Shown here piece by piece: positions 25,502 to 35,191 of a stretch of DNA of 64,000 nucleotides. Every line of letters begins with the position of its first letter. Position 1 is the stretch's first letter. The position numbers and the translations under genes are program-made. Below the pieces are notes generated by a model. It was not told where the DNA came from and searched no databases. It saw only the letters and a list, made by a program, of their open reading frames with translations. The stretch is from Flagellimonas maritima (GTDB lineage: Bacteria; Bacteroidota; Bacteroidia; Flavobacteriales; Flavobacteriaceae), in the NCBI RefSeq assembly GCF_003269425.1, contig NZ_CP030104.1, positions 3,319,001-3,383,000 of the forward strand. The letters run 5' to 3'.

Positions 25502-26989
25502 TTAATATTTTGCACTTTTTCCTTTTGTGGTAGTCCTTAAAATAAAGGATCTTATATCATCATTTGCCTTTTGCAAATCTTCACGTCTCAGATACATCAT
25601 ATGTCCGGAGCGATAGCCTTTAAACTCGAACCTATCTTTCATGCGACCACTTGGGTCAACCTGCCACATAGTGTATTTGGCATTAAAATAGGTAGTGGCA
25701 CCATCATAATAGCCTGATTGCACCAAAACATTTAGATAAGGGTTCTGTGACATGGCCTGGCGAAGATTGTCTCTGGTCTCATCATCTTCATTGTTCCAAG
25801 GATGAACAGGCCCAAACATATTGTACTTTATATCTGTTTTAAAGTTGAGCTCTTCTTGCAGATAATAATTGATGGCGGGTGTAAAACTGTGTAACCAAGA
25901 TGTAATTTCCGAATTGTAATCCGGGCTGTTTCCGGAAAGCTGTTTGTCCATTCCCAAATACCTACTGTCCAATCGCCCAACGGTATACCCACCTTTTTCT
26001 TTCAACAGGTTCTTCCAGAAAAATCGGGTAGGTACGTCCAAATTATGATCTAGGATATCTTTTTCTTTCAAACCGGAATATTGCGCCATTTTTTTAGCCA
26101 CACTGTTACGTTCTGCATCAGAAATAAAACCACCTTTTGCGATTGCAGGAATAAGTGTATTGATGGTATATGCTTCAGACTCGGGTAAGACCTCCAACAA
26201 ATCCTTGCTTTGCAAATCTGACGGCAATGCCTTATGGTGCCATGCTGCTGCGGTATAATAGGGCAAATTCAAAGCGCTTGATACGGGTCCTCCAACACGT
26301 ATCACCTTGTAATCGGCAGGCGAAACCATAATTACGCCATTAAGGTACATCCATTGTTGATTTTGTAGCGCCAAAGAAAGTCCCATGACACGTGTTCCTC
26401 CATAACTTTCCCCAATAATATATTTAGGTGAACGCCAGCGGTTGTTTCTGGTCACAAATGTATTAAGCCATTCAGCCAAATATTTAATATCCGCATTGAT
26501 TCCAAAAAATTTGTCCCTATCCACCTTTTCGCCTTTTTCAGGTATTGTTCGTGAATACCCTGTATTTGCTGGATTTACATATACAATATCCGTAACATCA
26601 AGAACAGAAAATGGATTTTCTTTTACACCGTAGGGCTGAACGGGATAGCCCTCATCATCAATCTTAAGTGTACGTGGGCCCGTATACGCAAGATGCATCC
26701 AGACCGAACCTGAACCGGGTCCACCATTAAAGGAAATCAACAAGGGTCGTTCGGCTCTATTCTTAACGTTATTCCTTGTATAATAGGTATAATGCAACGA
26801 AGCTGTGGGTTCTCCCATTTCATCCCAAACAGGCTGGGTTCCCGTGGTAGCGGTATAACCAAAACTTGTTCCGTTTATAGTTACATTGTGCTGTGTGGTA
26901 ATAGTCGTGTCAATCGGTAGTTTCCTGTTTTGTGCAACAGTAATTGCACTACATAATAAAACACAAAGAGTAAGGCTGATTTTTTTCAT
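25502..26989 (-). CDS. S10 family serine carboxypeptidase-like protein, secreted
   Basis: A 495-residue exported peptidase with signal peptide MKKISLTLCVLLCSAITVAQ. Family motifs are present: FNGGPGSGSVWMHL (87-100, oxyanion hole), GESYGGTR with nucleophile Ser195, a C-terminal Asp in SGYYDGAT and His463 in RSGHMMY. It should release C-terminal residues from peptides in the periplasm or outside. It heads the three-gene run with the unknown secreted protein and the SGNH hydrolase. The 272-bp gap upstream separates it from a divergent oxidoreductase. Confidence 0.9.
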   Translation of the reverse strand: MKKISLTLCVLLCSAITVAQNRKLPIDTTITTQHNVTINGTSFGYTATTGTQPVWDEMGEPTASLHYTYYTRNNVKNRAERPLLISFNGGPGSGSVWMHLAYTGPRTLKIDDEGYPVQPYGVKENPFSVLDVTDIVYVNPANTGYSRTIPEKGEKVDRDKFFGINADIKYLAEWLNTFVTRNNRWRSPKYIIGESYGGTRVMGLSLALQNQQWMYLNGVIMVSPADYKVIRVGGPVSSALNLPYYTAAAWHHKALPSDLQSKDLLEVLPESEAYTINTLIPAIAKGGFISDAERNSVAKKMAQYSGLKEKDILDHNLDVPTRFFWKNLLKEKGGYTVGRLDSRYLGMDKQLSGNSPDYNSEITSWLHSFTPAINYYLQEELNFKTDIKYNMFGPVHPWNNEDDETRDNLRQAMSQNPYLNVLVQSGYYDGATTYFNAKYTMWQVDPSGRMKDRFEFKGYRSGHMMYLRREDLQKANDDIRSFILRTTTKGKSAKY

Positions 26990-27197
26990 ATATATTTTGA
27001 ATTAGCATGGACTTAAAAATAGGGATTTTGTGTGACAATCTTCCTATACGTATAGAATTACGACTGTTTTGAAATCTGCCTTTATTTCAACTCATTGACT
27101 TCACGAATATTCCTTTATGAATTGAATATTGTTTCCAATATCATCTTAAAAGCACTCCAAAGGGAAAGTAGGCGAGTCTAGGTCGATGTATACTATT

Positions 27198-27211
27198 CCG
27201 TCTTAAGACGG
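27198..27211. promoter_or_regulatory. 14-bp perfect palindrome, possible operator
   Basis: CCGTCTTAAGACGG is self-complementary over 14 bp, standing out from the AT-rich surroundings. It lies 51 bp before the ATG of the Gfo/Idh/MocA oxidoreductase and 209 bp before the divergent S10 peptidase gene. It has no T-run, so it is not a terminator; a dimeric repressor site is the likely reading. Confidence 0.45.
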
Positions 27212-27261
27212 CTAACCATATTTCTTTTTAAATTTATTGATCATCAATAAAAAAACTTTCC

Positions 27262-28398
27262 ATGAAACAAATATCAAGAAGAGATTTTGGCACAACCTTG
27301 GCGAAAGGAGTTGGAGGTGCTGCCCTATTGGCTACAACTCCAATGGCATGTGCAATGGGTAATGCACAAAACAAAAAGAAATTAGGTATTGCTTTAGTTG
27401 GACTAGGAAGCTATAGTACATATCAACTTGCACCTGCTTTATTGGATACGGAACATTGTTATTTGGCGGGAATTGTTACAGGTACTTCAGAAAAAGAACA
27501 GATTTGGGCAGACAATTATGCTATTCCAAAAGCGAATATATACAACTATCAGAATTTTGATACTATCGCCAAGAATAATACTATCGATATTGTATATGTG
27601 GTATTACCGAATAGTATGCATGCTGATTTTTGCATCCGTGCCGCTAGAGCAGGAAAACATGTTATTTGTGAAAAACCTATGGCCATTACCGTTCCAGAAT
27701 GCGACGCCATCATAAATGCGTGTAAAAAAGCTAATGTAAAGCTTGGCATGGGGTATCGCTTACATTCAGAACCATATACCCAAGAAGTAAAACGTTTTGT
27801 AAAGGAAAAAACATTCGGTGCTGTCAATTATATTACGGCGGATGCCGCATACAGGTCCTCTTCTAACCCTGACCAATGGCGTTTGAACAAAAAATTATCT
27901 GGTGGTGGAGCGCTAATGAACATGGGTGTTTATGCCATTCAAAGTATTATTTATGGAACAGGGGAAAATCCGAACTCAGTTTCTGCTCAAGAATTTAGTA
28001 CGCGACCTGAATACTTTAAAGAAACCGATGAGACCATTACAGCCCAATTTGAATTCCCAAGTGGCGCGGTTGGAAATATCATGACTTCGCATAATGCTCG
28101 GGCTAACCGACTTTATGCTTCTTGTGATCATGGATGGTTTGAGCTGGACCCTGCGTCCACCTATATTCCCTTGGCAGGAAGAACTTCAAATGGAAAACTC
28201 GAATTTCCACAGGAAAGCCAACAAAAGCTACAAATGGATGACTTTGCAGAACATATTCTGTACGGAAAACCAAATAGGGCGCCAGGCGAAATGGGCAGAA
28301 GGGATATGGTAATCGTAGAGGCGATTTATGAGTCTATCGCGCAGGGTGGAAAGAAAATTGATTTTGATTTTAAACCTGAATATGGTTTTGGAGGATGA
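27262..28398 (+). CDS. Gfo/Idh/MocA family oxidoreductase with Tat signal
   Basis: A 378-residue NAD(P)-dependent sugar dehydrogenase-type protein. The N-terminus ISRRDFGTTLAKGVGGAALL is a twin-arginine signal, so the folded enzyme with its cofactor is exported to the periplasm, as for glucose-fructose oxidoreductase. The Rossmann start is KLGIALVGLGSYSTYQLAPAL; VICEKPMA is the family's cofactor/catalytic Lys motif; GGGALMNMGVYAIQ follows in the substrate domain. The substrate is likely a sugar or cyclitol. It stands alone; a palindrome at 27198-27211 may control it. Confidence 0.92.
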   Translation: MKQISRRDFGTTLAKGVGGAALLATTPMACAMGNAQNKKKLGIALVGLGSYSTYQLAPALLDTEHCYLAGIVTGTSEKEQIWADNYAIPKANIYNYQNFDTIAKNNTIDIVYVVLPNSMHADFCIRAARAGKHVICEKPMAITVPECDAIINACKKANVKLGMGYRLHSEPYTQEVKRFVKEKTFGAVNYITADAAYRSSSNPDQWRLNKKLSGGGALMNMGVYAIQSIIYGTGENPNSVSAQEFSTRPEYFKETDETITAQFEFPSGAVGNIMTSHNARANRLYASCDHGWFELDPASTYIPLAGRTSNGKLEFPQESQQKLQMDDFAEHILYGKPNRAPGEMGRRDMVIVEAIYESIAQGGKKIDFDFKPEYGFGG

Positions 28399-28520
28399 TT
28401 TTTCCTCACTATTAAGACTTTGTCTAATTAATAACACTTCCTTAACTTTTTAACATTATAATGAAGTTTAGTTTCGATTATGACCACATTTAGTTAACGA
28501 TGCTTAGGTGTCCTCAGTGG

Positions 28521-28528
28521 TATTTTTG
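28521..28528 (+). promoter_or_regulatory. Putative -7 promoter box of the PhoX-like gene
   Basis: tatttttg matches TAnnTTTG and lies 45 bp before the ATG at 28574. No convincing -33 TTTG is seen at the expected spacing. Confidence 0.4.
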
Positions 28529-28573
28529 TTAAGAATCCTTTAATAAAATTTACTTCTAAACCTTAAAACACAA

Positions 28574-30097
28574 ATGAGAACACTTAAAAATTTAGTACTA
28601 ATGGGAGTCCTGGTCGCTGTAACATCCTGTGACAAAATTGATGATTTTGTAGGCGGCGGTGACGACGACGAACCAAAAGGCACCATTTTCGAAAACAAGT
28701 CTGAGTTGGAACCTTTGGTCGCAATGAAACCACAGTTCAATTTTGTACAAGCTTATTCTCTTATCAGTTCAACAGAAACTCTCAGTAATGGTTTCAAATT
28801 GGTAGGTGCACAAGATGGTGGTGGTTTTTTACGAAACCCATCAGGGTCGGGATACATTTATCTTGCCAATGCCGAGGATGATTATGCAATTTCCCGTATT
28901 TATTTTGATGAGTACATGAACCCGACCGAAGGAGAATGGATATTAAATTCGGGAGTGGAAGATTTTGCACGCCAGTGTTCAGGAACCATGTGGGAAGCTG
29001 ATATACATGGTGGCTCATCAGATTTATTTCTTTCCGCGTCGGAGCGCTTTCACTATGACGTTAAAGGTTTAGATCCTTACGCAGCCGCCACTCCAACAGC
29101 AGACTTTGGCTTGGACGCTTTAGGTGAATTTGCATGGGAAAATGCGGTTCCATTGCCAAAAAACACCTACTCTGGAAAAACGGTCATCGTCGGTGGTGAT
29201 GATGACTCCAGCGGTTCAGAAGGTCAGGTGACTTTATATTATTCTAAAAATGGTAATGCAGACTTAACGGGTGGTGAAATCTATGTATTAAGGTTTAAGC
29301 AAGTTTCCGATGGTGCAGGGGGTACGATGAATGCATTGGACGGTACAATCTATACCGAAGAAAATCTGGATTTAGGAACTACTTATGACGTAGAGTTTGT
29401 TAAAATAGAAAATGGTGCATCCTTGACCAAGGATGAAATGGAAACAGCATGTATAGACATAAATGCTTCTGCTTTTATGAGAGTAGAAGATGTTGATTAT
29501 CAAAAAGGAGTTGATGAAAATGCCAGAAATGTATTTTTCGCGGTTACCGGTAGAGGTCCGGGCAGGGATACTTATAATGATTGGGGTACCGTTTACAAAC
29601 TGGAATTGGATGAGGACTCTCCCTTAACAGGTAAATTGACCCAGATTATCAGTGGCAATACAGATACCAACAACATGGATGGTAACTTGGCAAGCTTGCA
29701 GAGCCCTGACAATATCTGTGTCACGGAAAATTTTGTATATGTCCAAGAAGACCCAAATTCTTTTTCCAGAGGACATTCAGCTTATATCTATCAGTCGGAT
29801 TTAAATGGGAACAATATTAAAGAAGTTCTCGAATTTGTTGTTCGACAAGATTTAGATCCTACAGGAAGCACAGGCTTTAGTGGTGAATATGGCAATTTAG
29901 AAGATATTTCAGATAAAATTGGAGAGCCAAATACATTTATTCTTAATCTTCAGCCCCATTATTGGGAGAGCCCTGACTTTCAAAACGTTGATGGTCATGA
30001 TTGGAGAACAAAAACTGGTTTGACAGGGGATTTGGTCAATGGCCGTGAAGATGACCAAGGTGGACAAATAGTTCTGCTTAAAGGATTGCCTAGATAA
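28574..30097 (+). CDS. PhoX-like (DUF839) lipoprotein
   Basis: A 507-residue lipoprotein: the signal ends LVAVTSC with Cys19 as lipidation site, then an acidic linker GGGDDDE. The body resembles DUF839/PhoX proteins: an early gene region with GFKLVGAQDGGGFLRNPSG, a central GQVTLYYSKNGNADLTGGEIYVLRF, RVEDVDYQ, and LQSPDNICVTENFVYVQED near the C-terminus, which matches the PhoX SPDN motif. PhoX phosphatases use Ca and Fe to cleave phosphomonoesters, but I cannot confirm all ligands here. A hairpin terminator separates it from the di-haem peroxidase gene. Phosphatase activity is an inference. Confidence 0.7.
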   Translation: MRTLKNLVLMGVLVAVTSCDKIDDFVGGGDDDEPKGTIFENKSELEPLVAMKPQFNFVQAYSLISSTETLSNGFKLVGAQDGGGFLRNPSGSGYIYLANAEDDYAISRIYFDEYMNPTEGEWILNSGVEDFARQCSGTMWEADIHGGSSDLFLSASERFHYDVKGLDPYAAATPTADFGLDALGEFAWENAVPLPKNTYSGKTVIVGGDDDSSGSEGQVTLYYSKNGNADLTGGEIYVLRFKQVSDGAGGTMNALDGTIYTEENLDLGTTYDVEFVKIENGASLTKDEMETACIDINASAFMRVEDVDYQKGVDENARNVFFAVTGRGPGRDTYNDWGTVYKLELDEDSPLTGKLTQIISGNTDTNNMDGNLASLQSPDNICVTENFVYVQEDPNSFSRGHSAYIYQSDLNGNNIKEVLEFVVRQDLDPTGSTGFSGEYGNLEDISDKIGEPNTFILNLQPHYWESPDFQNVDGHDWRTKTGLTGDLVNGREDDQGGQIVLLKGLPR

Positions 30098-30126
30098 CTA
30101 TTCCTTAACGATATTATTGAATAAAG

Positions 30127-30153
30127 AGACCTTCACTTGGTGGAGGTCTTTTC
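30127..30153 (+). terminator. Rho-independent terminator after the PhoX-like gene
   Basis: A 10-bp stem (agaccttcac / gtggaggtct, one G-U pair), loop ttg, followed by a short T-run. It stands 30 bp after the stop at 30097 and 30 bp before the peroxidase ATG; leaky read-through into that gene is possible. Confidence 0.7.
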
Positions 30154-30181
30154 ATGCTTACCAAATATTAAGTACTAGACA

Positions 30182-32026
30182 ATGACATTTCAAAAGATTG
30201 CTCTCATTCTTACACTTTGCATACTATTATGCTCATGTAAAAATGAGCAAAAATACACACTGGTAGACAATCAACAAACTTCCTCTAAAGTTGAAATAAA
30301 TTGGTCTTTGGCACAGGCACACTACCTACAAAACATGACTGATGCAATGTCTTATCTGGATAGTCTTGCAAAATTTGAATCAGACAGTCCCCAAGCTAAA
30401 AAATGGTTTATAAAAACCAGACAAGCTTTTAAAAGGGCTGAACCTTATGCCTCTTACCTAAACCCTGAAGTAGGGCATAGGGCCAACGGTCCGGCATTGC
30501 CCATAGTAACGGATGATACCCAGAAAGTTCTGCGCCCATTTGGACTTCAAAAAATTGAGGAAAGCATCTATGAAGGTGGAGAAAGTAAAGAGCAATATCA
30601 AAAAGAAATACGACTTACCCACGGTCTTTTCAAAAATCTTAAGAAAAATATTCAAAAAAGGGAATTGACGCCACAACGTTTTTTTATAGCTACACATCAA
30701 CAATTAATGCGGATAATAAGTCTGGGAATTTCAGGATTCGACACTCCTGTTAGTCAATTGGGCCTAGGTGAAACAACAATTTCTCTGCAAAGCCTAAAAG
30801 AGATTTACAATAGCAGTATTCGGAGTCTTGTAACAGCCAAAAATCAGAAACTTGACAGCACATTTCATAAAAATATTGATAAAGCGGTAAATTATCTTAA
30901 TGCCAATCCAAACTTTGAAACTTTTGACAGATTTACCTTTATTCGGGATTTCATGAATCCCATTACCCGAAACTGGGTAGAAATTAGAAAAACAGCAGAT
31001 ATCTGGAAACCTGTTAATAGTAAGCCCTTTAATTTTGATGCGCCGACCTTTTTTGAGGAAGATTCGTTCAATGTTGAATTTTTTACACCTCCCGTAAATA
31101 GAAATCCTACCGAAAAACGAATTGCCCTAGGAAAAAAACTCTTTTTTGACGCCAACTTATCCAAAAGTGGAAAGATGGCCTGTGTTACCTGCCATAATCC
31201 TAAAAAAGGTTGGGCGGACGGAATGGTAGTGAACAAAGACAATATTGGCAAACCATTGAAAAGAAATACACCAACGTTGATCAATGCAGCATATCAACAA
31301 AGTTTTTTTTGGGAGGGTAGGGCCCCAACAATTCTGAATCAAATAAATGCGGTATTTAACAATAAAAAAGAGTTCAATAGTTCGGTGCATGAATTTTCAA
31401 AAGAAATTTTAATCGATTCCACTTATGCAGAACTATTTAAAGAGGCCTATGGAGGTATTGGAACAAAAAACACAACTATAGTTCGTGCCATTTCCTCTTA
31501 TATTGCTACACTAAAAGGTTTTAATTCCAAGTTTGACCGTAACATCCGTGGTGAAGAAGATTCTTTTACTGAACAAGAAAAATTGGGTTTCAATTTGTAT
31601 ATGGGAAAAGCATTATGCGCCACCTGTCATTTTATTCCATTGACCAATGGTACCGTTCCACCTTTCTTTTCAGAACATGAAAAAGAAGTTATTGGTGTTC
31701 CTGAAACTGCTGCCAATAATGAATTGGATGATGACTTGGGATTTTATTTATTGCCAAATTCACAGCTGGAAGTCTACAAGGGGATGTTTAAAACACCAAC
31801 AGTCAGGAATTCTGAAGTTACAGCACCCTATATGCACAATGGAGTATATAATACCTTGGAAGAAGTCATGAATTTTTACAATCTTGGCGGGGGTGGAGGA
31901 CTAGGTTTCGATTTGCCCTATCAAACCCTTCCATTTGATAACCTTCAATTGACAAAACAAGAAGAAAAGGCACTAGTTGTTTTTATGAAAACGCTAACCG
32001 ATGTTGAAATAGGAGAGGAGTACTAA
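30182..32026 (+). CDS. Di-haem cytochrome c peroxidase (CCP/MauG family) lipoprotein
   Basis: A 614-residue lipoprotein with signal ending LCILLCSC (Cys19). Residues about 25-290 form a helical, imelysin-like N-terminal region (ANGPALPIV, EGGESKEQYQKEI). The C-terminal half is a bacterial CCP: haem motif 1 CVTCH near residue 335 in GKMACVTCHNPKKGWADG and motif 2 CATCH near 480 in ALCATCHFIPL, with FFWEGRAPT and TPTVRNSEVTAPYMHNGVY typical of the family. It is anchored in the periplasm, taking electrons from cytochromes. Its TAA overlaps the stop of the convergent TIGR02757 gene. Confidence 0.9.
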   Translation: MTFQKIALILTLCILLCSCKNEQKYTLVDNQQTSSKVEINWSLAQAHYLQNMTDAMSYLDSLAKFESDSPQAKKWFIKTRQAFKRAEPYASYLNPEVGHRANGPALPIVTDDTQKVLRPFGLQKIEESIYEGGESKEQYQKEIRLTHGLFKNLKKNIQKRELTPQRFFIATHQQLMRIISLGISGFDTPVSQLGLGETTISLQSLKEIYNSSIRSLVTAKNQKLDSTFHKNIDKAVNYLNANPNFETFDRFTFIRDFMNPITRNWVEIRKTADIWKPVNSKPFNFDAPTFFEEDSFNVEFFTPPVNRNPTEKRIALGKKLFFDANLSKSGKMACVTCHNPKKGWADGMVVNKDNIGKPLKRNTPTLINAAYQQSFFWEGRAPTILNQINAVFNNKKEFNSSVHEFSKEILIDSTYAELFKEAYGGIGTKNTTIVRAISSYIATLKGFNSKFDRNIRGEEDSFTEQEKLGFNLYMGKALCATCHFIPLTNGTVPPFFSEHEKEVIGVPETAANNELDDDLGFYLLPNSQLEVYKGMFKTPTVRNSEVTAPYMHNGVYNTLEEVMNFYNLGGGGGLGFDLPYQTLPFDNLQLTKQEEKALVVFMKTLTDVEIGEEY

Positions 32027-32787
32027 AATTTTTCGAACACCCCAAGTCCAAAAAGTGCGAAATCATATTTAACCGGGTCCATTGGATCTAGTTTTCTCAA
32101 GTTTCTATCGAGTTCTTCCAGGGCCTTGGCATCGTTTTGTTTTCGTCGCAGTAATTTTAGTTTTCTGGCAACATTGCCAGAATGAACATCCAGCGGACAT
32201 GAGAGTTGATTTGGTTTTAAACTTTTCCAGATACCAAAATCCACGCCCGTGCTTCCATCCCTTACCATCCATCGCAGGAACATATTGATTCGTTTTGCTG
32301 CTGAGCCTTTAATGGGATCAGAAACATGTTTCATGGTTCTAATCTCATGGGGCAATTCAAAAAATTGGATTTTAAAATTGGATATGGCAGATTGTAGCGA
32401 GTCTGTATTCTGATGTTTTACAAATATTGATTCCAGGCCATCATGATTGATATAGATATTTTGAAGACTTTTTATAAAATACTGTAAATCATGACCGTTA
32501 AAGGTTCTATGCACAAAAGGAATCAATTTTTCCAAATCCGTTTCTGAATGGTTGAGTACAAAATCATGGGGGGCATTGTCCAGAAGTTCCATTAATCTTG
32601 ACGCATTATTAATAATACTTTTTCGGTTTCCCCAAGCTATGGTTGCGGTTAAAAAACCACTGATTTCAATATCCTCTTTTTTGGAGAAGCGATGTGGAAT
32701 TTGTAGCGGGTCTTCTTCTAAAAACTTGGGATGATTGTATTGTGCTACCTTTTCGTCCAAAAAAGTCTTTAGTTCAGTTTTGGTCAT
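32023..32787 (-). CDS. TIGR02757 (DUF2400) family protein
   Basis: A 254-residue cytoplasmic protein of unknown function found across Bacteroidota. Recognisable motifs are DPLQIPHRF near residue 26, ISGFLTATIAWGNRKSI, PLDVHSGNVARKLKLL and DPMDPVKYDFALFGLGV at the C-terminus. The helix-rich chain is similar in layout to helix-hairpin-helix DNA glycosylases, but no activity is established to my knowledge. It is 9 bp downstream of the LolD-type ATPase gene and shares its transcript. Confidence 0.9.
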   Translation of the reverse strand: MTKTELKTFLDEKVAQYNHPKFLEEDPLQIPHRFSKKEDIEISGFLTATIAWGNRKSIINNASRLMELLDNAPHDFVLNHSETDLEKLIPFVHRTFNGHDLQYFIKSLQNIYINHDGLESIFVKHQNTDSLQSAISNFKIQFFELPHEIRTMKHVSDPIKGSAAKRINMFLRWMVRDGSTGVDFGIWKSLKPNQLSCPLDVHSGNVARKLKLLRRKQNDAKALEELDRNLRKLDPMDPVKYDFALFGLGVFEKF

Positions 32788-32796
32788 AATATAAAA

Positions 32797-33459
32797 TCAA
32801 GAAACGATCAAACCGTCTACCATGGTCAACTTTCTATCGGCCATATCCGCCAACTCCAGATTATGAGTGACCAAAACAAAGGTCTGTCCAAATTCATCAC
32901 GGAGCTCAAAAAAAAGTTTGTGAAGATTGTCCGCACTTTCAGAATCCAGATTACCACTTGGCTCATCAGCAAGAATTACAGAAGGGTTGTTGATCAAAGA
33001 ACGGGCCACGGCCACACGCTGTTGCTCACCACCTGACAATTCATTGGGTTTATGATGATATCTATCTGATAGCCCCAAGAAATCCAAAAGCTCTTTTGCC
33101 CTTTTTTCTGCTTCCGTCTTTGGAGTCCTCTTTATAAATGCGGGGATACAAACATTTTCCAATGCGGTAAATTCCGGTAATAATTGATGAAACTGAAAAA
33201 TGAAACCGATATGTTCATTTCTAAAACGTGCCAGATTTTTATCATTGAGTTGTGTAACAATAATATCATTGATGGACAAAAAGCTGTCCTCCATATTTAT
33301 TGGTGCATCCAACGTGCCCAAAATTTGTAATAAAGTTGTTTTGCCTGCCCCTGAAGCTCCTACAATAGATACGATCTCGCCTTTTTTTATTTCTAGATCA
33401 ACACCTTTTAAAACCTGTAGATTTCCGTAACTTTTTTTAATATTGCTGGCCTTTATCAT
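32797..33459 (-). CDS. ABC transporter ATP-binding protein, LolD/MacB type
   Basis: A 220-residue ATPase: Walker [10 protein letters not shown], signature [15 protein letters not shown], Walker [13 protein letters not shown], and the switch His in THN. The extra ENVCIPAFI and [12 protein letters not shown] segments are typical of the LolD/MacB/FtsE group, which drives lipoprotein release or efflux without substrate translocation through the membrane. No permease partner is next to it; in Bacteroidota the LolCE-like permease is often elsewhere. The second gene of its unit is the TIGR02757 protein. Confidence 0.9.
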   Translation of the reverse strand: MIKASNIKKSYGNLQVLKGVDLEIKKGEIVSIVGASGAGKTTLLQILGTLDAPINMEDSFLSINDIIVTQLNDKNLARFRNEHIGFIFQFHQLLPEFTALENVCIPAFIKRTPKTEAEKRAKELLDFLGLSDRYHHKPNELSGGEQQRVAVARSLINNPSVILADEPSGNLDSESADNLHKLFFELRDEFGQTFVLVTHNLELADMADRKLTMVDGLIVS

Positions 33460-33590
33460 AAGTATTTTTAATGCTGTGGTATGAACCCTAGCGACTGTAC
33501 AAACAAAAATCGGAAGTTTTAATTAAAGTTTTAGTGTGATAGTGCGACTACTTATAAAATTTTATCATAGTTTTTGAGCAGTGAAATCAC

Positions 33591-33598
33591 TAACTTTG
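33591..33598 (+). promoter_or_regulatory. Putative -7 promoter box of msrA
   Basis: taactttg matches TAnnTTTG, 17 bp before the msrA ATG. A TTTG at 33573-33576 is present but only 14 bp upstream, shorter than the usual spacing. Confidence 0.4.
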
Positions 33599-33615
33599 TT
33601 TAACTTTACATTGAA

Positions 33616-34176
33616 ATGAATGAACAAAATAAAGATTCTTTAGAAACCGCCATATTCGCTGGTGGTTGTTTTTGGTGTACTGAAGCTGTCTTCCAAAGAC
33701 TTAATGGGGTACAAGAAGTAACTTCCGGTTATACGGGCGGAACAATAAAAAATCCTGCATACAGAGAAATATGCACAGGTAGGACCGGCCATGCCGAAGC
33801 TATAAAAATAGAATTTGACCCTACTTTAATTTCTTATGAGGAGCTGTTAGAAGTATTTTTTGCCACACATGACCCTACCACACTAAATAGGCAGGGCAAT
33901 GATGTTGGCACACAATACAGAAGCGAAATTTTTTACACAAATAGGGAGCAAGAAAAAAAGGCAGGGGAGTTTATAGCACTTTTGGAAAGGGAAAATGTAT
34001 TCAGTTCTCCAATAGTAACTGCAATTTCTGAAGAAAAAGAATTTTACCTAGCTGAGGAGGATCATCAGAATTATTATAATGATAACTCAAATCAACCTTA
34101 TTGTCAATTCATAATCGACCCTAAAATCAAGAAATTGAATAAATATTTTTCAAATAAACTAAATACTGTTAAATAG
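33616..34176 (+). CDS. msrA: Peptide-methionine (S)-S-oxide reductase MsrA
   Basis: A 186-residue enzyme that repairs oxidised methionine in proteins, using thioredoxin. The active-site motif GGCFWCTEA has catalytic Cys18, with [17 protein letters not shown] and NQPYCQFII as further MsrA marks; the Cys in the last motif is a candidate recycling residue. It has no signal peptide, so it is cytoplasmic. folE starts 4 bp after its stop, so the two genes are co-transcribed. Confidence 0.96.
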   Translation: MNEQNKDSLETAIFAGGCFWCTEAVFQRLNGVQEVTSGYTGGTIKNPAYREICTGRTGHAEAIKIEFDPTLISYEELLEVFFATHDPTTLNRQGNDVGTQYRSEIFYTNREQEKKAGEFIALLERENVFSSPIVTAISEEKEFYLAEEDHQNYYNDNSNQPYCQFIIDPKIKKLNKYFSNKLNTVK

Positions 34177-34180
34177 ATCT

Positions 34181-34780
34181 ATGGCACCATATCAAAACAT
34201 GGAAGAATATAATATCACTATTACCAATGATATCAAAGAACGTTTCTCAAAAATTATCGGAGAGATAGGGGAGGATGTCAGCCGTGATGGACTTTTAAAA
34301 ACCCCAGAACGTGCGGCCAAAGCGATGCTGTTTTTAACACAGGGGTATCAACAAGACGCAGCAGAGATTTTAAAAGGTGCAATGTTCGAGGAAGAATACG
34401 ACGATATGGTTATTATAAAAAATATTGAGCTGTACTCTTTGTGCGAACATCACATGCTCCCATTTTTTGGTAAAGCCCATGTGGCTTACATACCCAATGG
34501 ACATATTGTTGGACTGAGCAAAATTCCACGAATCGTAGATGTTTTTGCAAGGAGATTACAGGTGCAAGAACGTTTGACACATGATATTCTGGAATGTCTC
34601 AACAATACACTAAAACCTAAAGGTGTTGCAGTCGTTATCGAGGCTTCGCATATGTGCATGATGATGCGCGGCGTACAGAAACAGAATTCCGTTACGACCA
34701 CATCAGGATTTAGGGGACAGTTTGAAAAAATAGAAACGAGGAACGAGTTTCTTAAACTTATTGGATCGGATTTATCCTAG
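34181..34780 (+). CDS. folE: GTP cyclohydrolase I FolE
   Basis: A 199-residue cytoplasmic enzyme that converts GTP to 7,8-dihydroneopterin triphosphate, the first step of folate and queuosine-type pathways. Zinc ligands are Cys88 and His91 in SLCEHHML and Cys159 in [30 protein letters not shown] is the family's helical signature. The initiator at 34181 gives a short N-terminal extension before [16 protein letters not shown]; an ATG at 34199 (MEEYNITIT) is an alternative. It follows msrA by 4 bp. Confidence 0.96.
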   Translation: MAPYQNMEEYNITITNDIKERFSKIIGEIGEDVSRDGLLKTPERAAKAMLFLTQGYQQDAAEILKGAMFEEEYDDMVIIKNIELYSLCEHHMLPFFGKAHVAYIPNGHIVGLSKIPRIVDVFARRLQVQERLTHDILECLNNTLKPKGVAVVIEASHMCMMMRGVQKQNSVTTTSGFRGQFEKIETRNEFLKLIGSDLS

Positions 34781-34820
34781 TTAATTTTTTCAAGTCGTTC
34801 CTATTTGCTATTTTTCCTCA

Positions 34821-35096
34821 ATGGCAATAGAAAAAAACCTAAAGTATCGAAACCTTCTTTTAGGATTATTGTTTGATGGCATCGGAATGTTATCTTTTGC
34901 CATTCCTGGAATTGGTGAGTTTTCTGATGTAATTTGGGCTCCCTTGGCAGCTTGGATTATGACGCGAATGTATGAGGGCAAAGTTGGTCAGGCAGCAGGT
35001 GCAGTTACTTTTGTTGAAGAATTAGTACCTGGCCTGGATATTATTCCCACTTTTACCCTTACATGGATTTATACTTATCTCATTGAAAAGAAGTAA
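34821..35096 (+). CDS. Small membrane protein of unknown function
   Basis: A 91-residue protein with two to three hydrophobic stretches (LLLGLLFDGIGMLSFAIPG, VIWAPLAAWIMTRMY, IIPTFTLTWIYTYL). I do not recognise a named family, though such short proteins with IPGIGEFSDVIWAPL are common in flavobacteria. It is 40 bp after folE and could be the third gene of that unit. Confidence 0.75.
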   Translation: MAIEKNLKYRNLLLGLLFDGIGMLSFAIPGIGEFSDVIWAPLAAWIMTRMYEGKVGQAAGAVTFVEELVPGLDIIPTFTLTWIYTYLIEKK

Positions 35097-35191
35097 AGTA
35101 TGATTATTATATCAATTAAACATAATTTCATAAGAGCAAGCCGACTCAATAATTTTTTATAAATTACCCCAAAACATAAACAATTAAAACA

